Shown here: one piece after another, positions 1-9,439 of the stretch | Position numbering within the stretch: position 1 is the stretch's first letter | Layout of the letters: every line of letters begins with the position of its first letter | Origin: Notamacropus eugenii | Lineage: Eukaryota > Chordata > Mammalia > Diprotodontia > Macropodidae | NCBI RefSeq assembly: GCF_028372415.1 | Contig: NC_092879.1 | Coordinates: forward strand, 98,252,857 to 98,316,856 | DNA: 64,000 nucleotides | Direction of reading: 5' to 3' | The notes under the pieces: generated by a model | The model's database searches: none | Seen by the model: only the letters and a program-made list of their open reading frames with translations | Told to the model about the DNA's origin: nothing | Made by a program: the position numbers and the translations under genes

Positions 1-625
1 TTACACTGAGCAGAGTCTAAAGACTTTGAGTGTTGCTTTATTTTGCATTATTGTAGTCCTTAGGATATTTTTCTCTCTTGATTCAGCTTCACCCTGCATT
101 GATTCATAACATCTTTCTCAATTCCTCATAGCTGCAATTCCTTTTGGCACAATACTCCCTTCCATTTACATGCCACGGTTTGTTCAGCCATCCCTGAGCA
201 GTGTGCACCCACTTTTGTTCCAAGTCTTTCTTACTGGACAAGAACGGCTATAATTGGGGAGGGGGGGGTGTATGGGGCCTTTCCCTCTGTCTTTGCTCTC
301 CTTTGGGACATGGATATGCTGGGTAGTGAGTGCTATGTCTGGGTCTAAGGGTATGCAGAGTTCAGTGACTTAGTGTAATTCCAAATAGTTTTCCAGAATG
401 GTTGGACAAATTCACCGCTGCACCAATAGTCCATTAGGATGCACAGCTAACACTTTACTGTTTTCACAGTTTGTTATCTTTGTTCGTCTGATGGGTGTGA
501 GGTCAATCTTTACAATGGTTTTCATTTGTATTTTTCTTATTATTAGTGTTTCTGAACATTGGAGAGAAGCTGCTGTTCCACATTTCTCCAAATCACCTTT
601 GGAGTTCACTTTGAACTGCCTTTGA
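1..625 (-). mobile_element. Old L1-type LINE 3'-region fragment, antisense
   Basis: This stretch follows, in order, the antisense of the marsupial L1 3' region as I remember it. A 'catttacatgccacggtttg' block is followed by 'tatggggcctttccctctgt', then 'gttttccagaatggttggac', then a 'gatgggtgtgagg' block and a 'ttattattagtgtttctgaa' block. The element therefore lies on the minus strand and may extend left of the window. It is heavily diverged and has no usable open frame. The family is assigned from memory; a library search would be needed to name the subfamily. Confidence 0.6.
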
Positions 626-1230
626 TCCAGTTCCTATGAACAGAAGTGGAAATAACAGGCTTTCATCACCTTGGATAGTTACTCATTCTTCTTATTGCTG
701 CCATGCCCCACCCGAGGGCACCTACAGTGAGTAACAGCTTTGGCACAGAGAGCTCAGGGAGGAGGCTGAGAGTGAAAGGTTCCTCCTGGCTGCTGCAGTG
801 GCTCCGGGTAACACTAGAATTGAATGGGATTCCACCACAACTCCCCTGTTGTCCCCCCCATTGCCTGCTCCTGGCCCCAGGGCTTCCCTTTTCACTGTTT
901 TCAAAGTGGACACAGATTTTTAGGAAAGCTCCTCCAAATCCCTCCAATGTAGAGGTGCTCTCTCCTGTGCCTTTTCAAATTTACTTCTGGAGGTGGAAAC
1001 ACAAGGCTGGAGCTTCAACAGGACTTTAGAATATCAGCTAGCTAGTAGGTGGGTGACAGCCTCTCAAGCACACTTGTCTCAGGAAGATGGCTTCAGTCAG
1101 GTCTTCCATTCCTGGCCACACCACTCACATTATCAAAGAGCTCCCTGAAAAAGGAGAGGACAAAATGCATGTTACTTCCAACCCATCACTTCTCTGAGTC
1201 AGCTTTGCTTCTTTCTATAATGTCTTTCTT
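626..1230. other. Unassigned sequence
   Basis: About 600 bp of normal base composition with no repeat I recognise. Short open frames exist on both strands but show no familiar domain and no sign of coding selection visible by eye. It is probably unique or very old repeat DNA. Confidence 0.4.
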
Positions 1231-1231
1231 T

Positions 1232-1482
1232 AGGACAAATACCAAAGCTGAAGCTTAAATCATTTGGTCACATAAGAGAAGCTGGAACTCACTGGAAAAG
1301 ACCCTGATGGTGGAAAAGATTAAAGGCAAAAGGAGAAGGGGATGACAGAGGATGAGATGGATAGAGAGTGTCGCAGAAGTGACGAACATGAGCTTGGACA
1401 GACTTGGGGAGCCAGTGGAGGACAGAAGGGCCTGGTGTGCTGTGGTCCATGGGGTCAGACATAGCTCAGCAACAACAACGCC
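1232..1482 (+). mobile_element. BovB/RTE-type LINE 3' end
   Basis: The sequence matches the 3' end of BovB/RTE LINEs. One frame from 1352 reads MRWIESVAEVTNMSLDRLGE and then VEDRRAWCAVVHGV, which corresponds to the conserved C-terminus of the RTE ORF2 protein (RMRW, DRRAWRAVVHGV). It ends in a short 'cagcaacaacaac' tail typical of RTE elements. Only the last roughly 80 codons plus tail are present, so this is a 5'-truncated insertion, and the frame is broken upstream of 1352. BovB-like elements are known from marsupials, monotremes, squamates, ruminants and some other mammals. Confidence 0.8.
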
Positions 1483-1850
1483 ATGTCTCACGGCCAAATC
1501 TCCAAAGACACACTCAGGCTCCTGGAGCCCACAAGGTAAATCAGGTAACAGAGAAAATGGTTACTAGATTGCTGCATCCAGGGAGGTGATTTATAATTTT
1601 CCTAGATTTTAGCCATGGGTTTCTGTCTGCTCTGAGGGAAGGGATGGAGAGAAGGATACTAGATGGTGGTGTCATCAGGTGCATTTCAAAGTTGTTGAAT
1701 GACCAGAGAAAAGTAGGAGTCATGAATGGGCTGACACCAACTTGGAAGTTTTGAGTGCAGTGTCCTAGAGAGGCTGCTGATGACAAAAATAATAACATCA
1801 CACATTTATATAGATATTTAAGGTTTGCAAAATGCTTTGTGTCTGGTGGG
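1483..1850. other. Mostly unassigned sequence with a short SINE-like remnant
   Basis: No gene is visible. At about 1780-1840 the words 'acatttatatagatatttaa' and 'ggtttgcaaaatgcttt' resemble the 3' part of therian SINEs (the 'tttatatagcaccttaaggtttgcaaagc' type), interrupted by unrelated sequence. The rest is unrecognised. Confidence 0.4.
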
Positions 1851-2105
1851 AGAGAGGCTCCCAGAGACAGGCAGATGGGGACATAGAAAGGAGCACACGA
1901 GAGACACAGGGATAGGCAGAGACATGGGGGAATAGGGTAGCCGGGAGGCAGGAGGACAGAGAGGCAGGGGCCTAGAGCACAAGAGGACACAGACAAAGGG
2001 TTGGACATAGATGTAGGGGAGTCACAGTAATAGGTAGGCACACAGACTAAAGAGGGTCACAAAAAAGTTGGAGAGACAGAGATGAAAATGATCTGGTAGC
2101 TTTAG
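1851..2105. repeat. GA/ACA-rich degenerate simple repeat, left part
   Basis: Purine-rich sequence built from irregular repetitions of words such as 'gacacagggataggcagaga' and 'gagagacagaga'. No fixed period is obvious. The opposite strand is open over long stretches, with Cys/Ser/Pro/Leu-rich translations that reflect composition rather than coding. Confidence 0.6.
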
Positions 2106-2270
2106 TGACCCATAGTCTCAATATGAGCCTGGAGTGCAATGTACTACATTAAGAGATGTGTAGCTTCTAGGAACAGCATGTGAGTGTACCCCACTACCCT
2201 CTGCCCTCACCACACCTGAGCTGGGGCATCACAGCCACTTCTGGCCCCACCTATTTATGAAGAACATTGA
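2106..2270 (+). mobile_element. CR1-like LINE 3' fragment
   Basis: The words 'ctcaatatgagcctggagtg', 'acattaagagatgtgtagct', 'taccctctgccctcaccaca' and 'gaagaacattgatg' occur in the same order as in the conserved 3' reverse-transcriptase region of amniote CR1 LINEs (…NMSQQC…CIKR…YSALVRPHLE…). Internal deletions are evident. It separates the two parts of the GA-rich simple-repeat tract, so the tract probably grew on both sides of it or was split by it. Confidence 0.5.
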
Positions 2271-3395
2271 TGTGGAAGATGGGAGCCAGAAAGAAGAAAA
2301 CATATAGGGATAGAGACAAGGGTATACAGTACGAGGAAACAGACACAGAGACAAGCAGGGTAAATGCAGAAATATATGGGGACATGCAGAAAGATGGGGC
2401 ACGCACACAGATGGGCAGAGTGAACAGACACAGAGAGACATGCACAAATGGCAAACATCTGGACATATATACGGAGGAGAGACACACAGTGACAAGAATG
2501 AACACATAGAGGAGATACCCATAGATCAGGGGAGGGGAACACAGAATTAAACACACTCATAGATGAGGACACATAACAGATGTGGGCCACACACAGATGG
2601 GGAATGTGCTCACATGCTAGGATTTGGGGACAGACAGAAGTGCTAAGTAGACAGAGAGGGACTTCAGTGAAGATGTGCAAACAGAAGGAAGACAGACAAG
2701 CGGGATACACAAAGAGAGTGGGACTTTGATGAGGACATACACAGCGAATGGGAACAAAGAGGACACAAAAACTAGGAAGAGTGTGAATGAAGAGACACAG
2801 GGACACACAGGAAAAGTGAACACAGAAACATATGGGGTTACATAGACAGGGTATACATATAGGCAAGGAGGCTGAATACAGAGACATGCAGATGGGGACC
2901 TAGGGGAAAATGGAAGGTCAGATAGATACACTGACCGGGGGGAACACAGAGATAGAACAAAACACATACATGGGGAAACATACACAGATGGACACACATA
3001 AATACTGGTAGTGGGATATAGACAGATAGATGGGAGACATGTCAAACATATGAGAGATATATGGGGAACATTTACATGGGGTTCAACTGGGGGACACATA
3101 GACATGGGACAGAGGTTGCCAGGGTAGACACGGGGCGGGGGGAATGAGGGAGAGAGACAGATAGGGATATACCAACAGAAGGGAACACATAGATGGGCAA
3201 ACAGACAGAAAGGGTGAACATAGAAACATGTAGACACACAGATGTGGACATATGAACAAATGGGAAAGGACAGACAGGGTCAGACAAAAATGAGTACATG
3301 GGCACAAACAGATAGATGAAGAGATACAGGGTGGGGACACACAGAGACTAGAGGAATGTGTGTAGATGGAGGGATACATACCTGAGGGGGAACAC
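2271..3395. repeat. GA/ACA-rich degenerate simple repeat, right part
   Basis: More than 1.1 kb of degenerate repetition of 'acacagaYrgg' and 'gggacacatagac'-like words at irregular 15-30 bp spacing, strongly purine-rich on the plus strand. The minus strand is open for up to 210 codons with Cys/Ser/Pro/Val-rich low-complexity translations. I regard these as composition-driven and not as genes. It resembles a decayed minisatellite and differs from the 780-bp satellite to its right. Confidence 0.6.
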
Positions 3396-3401
3396 AGACA
3401 G

Positions 3402-3605
3402 GGATTGGTTGTTGTCCTTTGTGATCAAAGAGGACCAAAATGGAATCACTATGTTGGGGTCAAGGTATGGTGTGAACAGCTGTGGCTCATCAGACCAACA
3501 CGAGTTCAGAAGGTTCTACAACAGGTCAGGCACAAATAGTCTGAATATTTGGGATGGAGATGTCTCTGAGTTTGACCATTTCAGATTTCTTTTGAGCTAC
3601 TAAAG
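3402..3605. mobile_element. Marsupial-type SINE-like repeat
   Basis: The block begins 'ttgttgtcctttgtgatcaa' followed by 'agaggaccaaaatgg', then 'ctcatcagaccaacacgag', 'caggcacaaatagtctgaat' and 'cttttgagctac'. I recognise this order of words from a very common marsupial dispersed repeat. I cannot name the subfamily or its orientation with certainty. Confidence 0.5.
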
Positions 3606-3609
3606 AACT

Positions 3610-4198
3610 CGGAAGTTTTTCAGTGTTTTTTTACTGAATATTCTTGTGGCTGTAATGTAAAGTACTCTCCTACTTTCTACTTACTTTGTTCTGCATAAGC
3701 TCATACAAAGCTTCTTAATTTTCTCTGATTTCTTCTTCTTCTTTTAAACAGAATAATGAGAATCCATAACATCTGCATACCACATCTGTCCAGTCCTTCC
3801 CAAGAGAGTGTGACTTTCCTTCACCTGCTTTGCTACCATGACAATGGGTACGTTTTTTGTCTTTCTTTCATATCTGTAAGGTGTGTAACCATGCACACAT
3901 GTGAGTATATGAATGGGAAGTGGATTTATAGATCATATATTTACATGACTAATGCTGGCATATCTAGCTCAAATGGTGTATATAGTTTATTGACTTATCT
4001 GATTCTTGCAAAATGTTTCCCCAAATCATGAGAATGCTTCACAGCTCTACTCACTGCCTGGCTTGTCACACACAGTCCAGTGGATATTTAGTGTTTTTGT
4101 CCTGTTCTCATCTTTGTCAATCAATGAAATCTCAGAGGTGTTTTAATTTATATTTCTTTTCTAATTAGTGATGAAACATAATTTGATATGTTTGTCGA
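3610..4198 (-). mobile_element. Second old L1-type LINE 3'-region fragment, antisense
   Basis: The sequence again follows the antisense of the marsupial L1 3' region: 'aagtactctcctactttcta', 'gcataagctcatacaaagct', 'tttgctaccatgacaa', 'tttctttcatatctgtaagg' and 'tctcagaggtgttttaattt' appear in order. It overlaps in content with the element at 1-625 but is a separate copy in the same orientation. The coding part of ORF2 is absent. Confidence 0.55.
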
Positions 4199-4349
4199 TC
4201 AGATACAGAACTTCCTGAAACAAACATCGGCCTCGTCTGGAAGAACAAATTTTACTTCATTCTACAACATCCCAGAGTCAACTCTACAAACATGCACAGA
4301 ATGTAACAGGGTCAAAAAGAATGGAAGGAAAGGGAAGGAGAGGAAAAGG
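4199..4349. other. Unassigned sequence
   Basis: About 150 bp without recognised content. It ends in a short purine run around 4320-4350 that leads into the MIR-like element. Confidence 0.4.
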
Positions 4350-4525
4350 AAGGAAGTATTTGTTTAGAACCTGCTATGTGATAAGCACTTTACAAATATT
4401 AGATCTTCAAATAAACCTGTAAGACAGGGGCTACTATCATTCTCATTTTAAAATGAGGACACTGAAGCCCACAGAGGGTCTGTGACTTGCTCAGGGACAC
4501 ACTGCTAAGGAGGCAGCGAATGATA
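4350..4525 (-). mobile_element. MIR-type SINE, antisense
   Basis: The words 'agaacctgctatgtgataag', 'cactttacaaatatta', 'cattttaaaatgaggacact', 'gaagcccacagagg' and 'gtgacttgctcagggacaca' follow the reverse complement of the MIR core and 3' region closely and in order. This is an ancient mammal-wide SINE. It sits directly at the left border of the satellite block. Confidence 0.75.
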
Positions 4526-4544
4526 TAAAGGGAACAGACTAATC

Positions 4545-6350
4545 AGTGAAGAACAGAGGAATAGAAGGATGGATGGAGAAAGAGGGAAAATGAGAGGATG
4601 AGACAGGGTTAGAGTTCAAACCACAGAGAGACACGTGAAGAGACACACGTATAAATGATATCTGGATACCCAGAAGGACCACCTGAGGGACAGACAGCGG
4701 GGTTAAATACTGTGCCATGTGGGAGCTGTATGCATGATGAAATCCAGCATCTGAGAGCTGGATGAATAAGTGTACTTAGAAAGTGAGAGAATTGGTGAAG
4801 AGAAACAGGAAGAATGGACTGAGAAAGGTGGAAAAGGAAAGGGTGAAAGGGGATGATGCACAGGAAAGAAAAAGAGAAAAGTGAACTCTGATGTGTGAAG
4901 GAATGTGGTGCGAAATTGCAGAACTGGGGAGCAACAAGTCAGAGGAGAATGATCGGTAAGATGGAGCAAGAGGTCTACTTGGTTATGCATTCGCAGAGAG
5001 GGAGGCCAAGAGAGTGAGAGAGGTACGAATGTAGACACTGTGACATCGTGTAGTTAATGGTTGTATAGATGTAGACAGGGAGAGCTAAATCCAGGTTTAG
5101 AACTCAAAGGCAAAGAACAAAAGACAAACAGAAAGAAATGGATGAGTGGAGAAAGCGGGAAAAAGAGAGACAGATGGTAAATTTGACAGAGAGCAAGAGG
5201 TGTCTGCAGAGAAAGCTATGTCAAGTGAGAGATTCATGGCTGGAAACCTCTGGATGTTTAGGTATGCCTGAAGAAAGAAACCTTGGGAATGAAGGATGGA
5301 CAGCTGAGAAAACATGATGAGATAGCCAGGAAATAAGGTGAAATGTTGAGAATCAGATATGCAATATTTCTAGTGAACCACTGAGTGAGATATAAGTGAA
5401 GCAAGATGAGGGTAAGTGATGTTTGGCTGTTTAGAAAGACCAAGTGAGTGAGAGAGGGACATGGCAGTTCACATACTGAGTGGGAGCGGTGTGCAGAGAG
5501 AAAGCTAATGTCTGAGTGATAGATGAATATGTACAAAGAGAAAGTGAAAGATGGAAGAACAGAGAAAAGAGAGAAGAACAGGTTGAGACAGAGAGAGGGG
5601 GAGATGTGAAAGCTGATATGTGAATTGCTAGCCAAAGCTAGGGAGGAGGAAATGATGAATGACAGAAAGTATGCAATGTGAAATGTCTAAACAGAGGAGA
5701 AGCAAGGAAGCAAAGAATGATTGGTGAGATGCAGCAAAGAGAAATACTGGTCAGGCTGTTTCACAGCTTCAATGTGGGAGAAATGAATGCATATTAAGGT
5801 CTAGACAGGGAGAGATTGTATGAATGCAGATACTTCAGCATTGTGGGGAAAGTGACTGTATAGATCTACGGAGGAAGAGAGGAACCCACAAATGTAAAGA
5901 CCAAATGAAAGAGATGGATAAACAGAGAAAGTGGGAAATGGAAGATGGATGGAAAGAGAGACCCAAAGTGGGAGAGGTGTATGGAAGGAGAGTCATACAT
6001 ACCACGTAAGACATTCTTGGCTGCAGATAGCTGCGTTGGCAGTGTGGGTGAAAGCAGAAGCTGTAGCAGTGAAGGATGAATACCTGAGAGGACAGTAAAG
6101 GGACCAAAGGTAACTGCTGGGAATTAAGCATGTAATACTTCTAGCGATAAAGGAGTGGGATACAAGTGAATTGAGGCAACTATAAATGGCATTTGGATGC
6201 TTAAAAAACCCACCTGTGTGAGGGATGAATGGGTCAACTAACGTAGAGAGTGGGCATGGGATGCAGAGAGTGATGGATGAGCAGTTATGCTCAGATTGTG
6301 AGAGATGAATTAAAGTGAGGCTTCAGCGTTGGGACATCAATGGGTTCATG
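4545..6350. repeat. Left flank: old, diverged ~780-bp satellite units
   Basis: Landmarks recur at about 760-790 bp. The 'gtgggagctgtatgcat' landmark at about 4717 recurs as 'gtgggagcggtgtgcag' near 5487 and 'gtgggcatgggatgcagaga' near 6245. The 'gagagattcatggctgg' landmark near 5230 recurs as 'aagacattcttggctgcaga' near 6010. The same landmarks in the same order occur in the central array, so this is an outlying, strongly diverged part of the same satellite. There is no 1.57-kb dimer structure here, which suggests it predates the dimerisation. Confidence 0.75.
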
Positions 6351-6424
6351 CACAGGCTCCTCCTCACACTCTCTGCCCCCAGCTACATGGCTGGGTCTCT
6401 GCCCCCTAATCATGTACCACTTCC
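6351..6424. other. Short sequence upstream of the nucleolin copy
   Basis: About 75 bp rich in C and T ('ctcctcctcacactctctgc') with no satellite character. It could be remnant 5'UTR of the retrocopied mRNA, or a piece of L1 5' leader with similar words; I cannot decide. Confidence 0.3.
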
Positions 6425-8800
6425 ATGGTAAAGCTCAGAAAGGTCACTCAAAAGCAAGGCGAGCCAAACAAAATGGCTCCTCCCCCAAAGGAGATGAAAG
6501 ACAGTGAGGATGGAGACATGGCAGAAGATGAGAAGAGCAGTGGAAAAGAGCTTGTTATCCCTCAGAAGAGAAAGAGACTGTGGCTACACCAACAAAGAAG
6601 GGACCACCAACCAAAAAAGCTACTGCTGCCATCACACCTGCCAAGAGAGTGGCTACCCTGGCTAGCCAAAGCTGGCATCACACCAGGCAAGAAAGGAGCC
6701 ACTTCAGCTAAAGCATCAGCCATCCTAGCAAAGGCGAGAGCCCCTCTGGCTCCCACCCACCCCTGGGAAAAGGGCAAAAAATGGGAAGAATGCCAAGAAA
6801 GAGGATACCGAATCTGAAGAAGATGGTGAAGATGAAGAGGATAAAGAACGTGAACCACTCAAAGCCACCAAAACGGGAGTGGCTCCTGTCAAACTCGTGT
6901 CTGAGGATGAAGAGGAAGAGAAGAATGAAGAGGAGGAAGATGAAGATGAAGAGGATGAAGATGAAAGCAAGGAGGAGGAAGATGAGAGTGAGGAAGAAGA
7001 AGATGAGAATGAAGAGAATGGAGATGAAGAGGATGAAGATGAGGATGAAGAGGATGAAGAGGTTGAAGATGAGGATGAAGAAGATGAAGATGAGGCGGAT
7101 GAGGAGAAGGAAGATGAGAGCGAGGAGGAGGAAGAAGATAAAGATGAGGATGAAGAGGATGAAGTTGAGTGAGGAGGAGGAAGATGAGGATGAAGAGGCT
7201 GAAGATGAGAGCGAGGAGGATGAAGAGGATGAAGATAAGGATGACAAGGATGAAGATGAGGATGAGGAGGATGAAGATGAGGATGAAGAATATGAAGATG
7301 TGGATGAAGAAGATGAAGATGAGGATGAAGAAGATGAAGATGAGAGCGAGGAGGATAAAGATGAGAGGGAGGAGGAGGAAGATGAGAGCAAAGAGGGTGA
7401 AGACAGAGAACAAGGAGGCTGAAGATGAGTAAGACTCTGAAGAAGCTATGGGGCCCACACTTGCCGAAGGAAGGCTGCTTCTTCTAAAAGCTACTCCTGG
7501 GAAAGTTGGGAAGGTCAAAGAATCAGAGAGGAAGGAGGAGGAGGAAGAAGAGGAAGTACCTGTGAAGCACCAGGAAAGAAGAAAAGGAAATAGGGCAGTA
7601 GAAACCTCCCAAAGCCAAGAAACTGAAATTAGAAGCTGAAGTGTCTACAAATATCATTATTTTTGCTAGCATCCTGAACTTCAACAAAAACACTTCTGAG
7701 ATAAAACTGACATCGTGAACATCTTTGCCAAAAAGGACTTCATCATTGTGGAGGTCTACATTGGCACCACCAGGAAATTTGGCTATGTGAAAATCGAATC
7801 CACTGAAGACATGGAAAAGCATCTGGAAATCAGTGGCTCCACAGTGCTTGGCTCTGAAAGGAAGTTGGAAAAAGCAAAAGAAAACAAGAAAGACAGATAC
7901 AAGGGTGCTCTTTGTCAAGAATCTGCCACAGAAAAGAACTCCAGGAAATGTTAGAACATGATACTGAGGGCAGACTTGTATGCACCAAGGATGGGACATC
8001 CAACTAAATTGCCTATTTAAGAAAGAATTTAAGTTAGAGGCAGACGTGGACAAGGCCTTGGAAGAGAAACAAGGAACTGAGATTGATAGTCTAGTGCTTA
8101 TTCTGGACTACACAGGGAAGAAAAGTCAAGGACAAGAGAACACAAGAGGGAGGGAGAATAATTCCTGAAACAGGAGCAAGAGCAAACTGGGAGATTCAAA
8201 GATATTGGTGATGAAGAGCCTCCCCTAGTGCTAATTGAAGAAAGTTCACAGGAAGTGTTTGAGAAGTCAACGTCCATCTCAGAAGAACCAAGGTCGACTA
8301 AAAGGGTACATGATCATTGAATCTGCTTCTAGGGAAGATGCGAAAGAAAGTCTGAATTCTTGTAACAACACAGAAACTGAAGGCAGAGCCATTGGCTGCG
8401 CATAAAGGAACAAAAGACAGTTAAAACAGCACCAAGGAGACAGTCGTACAAAACCTTGTCCTTCAAAGGCCTGCCTGAAGATATGACAAAAGAAACAGTG
8501 AATGACTCATTTCACAGCTCTGTGGTTGTCAGTGTAGTCACAAAGAGGGGGTCAAAGTAAACTAAAGGGGAAAGTTTTGTGGATGTCAACTCAAAAGAAG
8601 AACCTAAACTTTCAAAAAAGTCCATGGAAAACAGGGAGAGTGGTGGCAACAAAGTGACTAGACCAAGTCCAGTAGCTTTGGAAGCCAAAGGAGTGGTCAA
8701 CAGCAGGCCATGGGGATGGCTGAGTCAGTGGTGGCGGTTTCTGGAGCTCTCAAAGCACAAGAAGAAAAGGGCTCAGAAAAGTGGTCAAAAGAAGCACACA
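6425..8800 (+). pseudogene. NCL: Processed (intronless) nucleolin pseudogene
   Basis: Nucleolin is a nucleolar RNA-binding protein with an acidic N-terminus, four RRMs and a Gly/Arg-rich tail. The copy starts MVKLRKVTQKQGEPNKMAPP, close to the known MVKLAKAGKNQGDPKKMAPP. Basic TPGKK-like repeats follow, then KNGKNAKKEDTESEE, then a long Asp/Glu tract (about 6890-7420). RRM1 appears near 7715-7900 (IFAKKDF, TRKFGYVKIES), RRM2 near 8030-8130 (EEKQGTEID, YTGKK), and RRM4 near 8450-8640 (KTLSFKGLPEDMTKET, SFVDVNSKEE). RRM3 is badly eroded around 8220-8400. All parts are contiguous without introns, as expected of an mRNA-derived copy. The frame changes several times and in-frame stops are present (for example after SEEDEVE-like acidic sequence near 7170, and in RRM4 near 8558), so it cannot encode nucleolin. 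The Gly/Arg tail is almost unrecognisable. No clear poly(A) tail or target-site duplication is visible. It lies inside the satellite. Confidence 0.9.
6890..7425 (+). repeat. Acidic-tract microsatellite inside the nucleolin copy
   Basis: More than 500 bp of near-perfect mixed GAT/GAA/GAG triplet repetition with 'gaggatgaagatgag'-like words. It corresponds to nucleolin's acidic stretches but appears longer than the acidic tracts I remember from mammalian nucleolin, which would fit slippage after the copy lost its function. All three frames on the plus strand stay open over long parts of it. Confidence 0.7.
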
Positions 8801-8829
8801 GGTGAACCCCTGTTAGCACTGGAATAGGA

Positions 8830-9432
8830 ATCTATTGTCCTTACACAGTTTGAGGTCACAATTGCATGGTGAAAGGGAAAACTAGCAGGAGTTGGGAGCC
8901 TGGTCACAGTGACAAGGCAGGAAGCAGTGCTTGTGGTCAACTGGATGGCAAGGAGCAAGCAAGGAGAGGAGGGACCACAACTCCCCTTAGATCATATCAG
9001 CTTGGAGGAACTGGAAACGTAAACAATCACTACAACTACCTGGGAAACAACAGCACAAAAACGTGATGCTTGGACCAGTGCATTCTCCAAACAGGGAGCA
9101 GAGTCCAACAATACATAAAGCTGAAATCAAGAAATAAGCTTGAAAAATGATCAAACATGAAAAAAACAACTTGACCATGGAAAAGAGCTATATCAACAGT
9201 GAAGTCTGATGAAGGCAAATTATATCATCTCAATTCGAAGGCTCAAACAACGAACTGGACTCAGCTGTTGAAACAAGGATGTGAAAAATCAAAAAGAGAG
9301 AAAGAGAAAAAATTGGGGAAAGAAATGAGAATGCTGTAAGAAAAACAATCTGGAGATGGTCAATATCAATGTAAAATGGTATGAAAAATTCGGAAGCAAA
9401 AAACACCATAAAAGACATTTTCTCACAAGGGC
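8830..9432 (+). mobile_element. L1 5'-end fragment (5'UTR to ORF1 start)
   Basis: Words such as 'gggagcctggtcacagt', 'atcagcttggaggaactg', 'gaaataagcttgaaaaatg' and 'caacttgaccatggaaaag' run in the same order as in the fragments at 62.68 kb ('gaagtaagctggaaaaatg', 'aatctgaccataaaaag') and 56.96 kb. It is therefore the same L1 family, plus strand, from inside the 5'UTR to about the beginning of ORF1. It follows the nucleolin copy directly and is followed by satellite from about 9440. No 3' portion of L1 is attached. Confidence 0.55.
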
Positions 9433-9439
9433 CTCATGA

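Noticed and set aside
2255-3379. Minus-strand open frames with Cys/Ser/Pro/Val-rich translations resembling secreted Cys-rich proteins
   Set aside because: The sequence is a degenerate GA/ACA simple repeat; the Cys and Pro codons come from the repeated words, and the open frame is present in more than one phase.
7715-7954. Plus-strand open frame with an RRM-like part, as a possible small RNA-binding protein
   Set aside because: It is the RRM1 part of the broken nucleolin copy. Upstream and downstream parts are in other frames and it lacks a complete domain.
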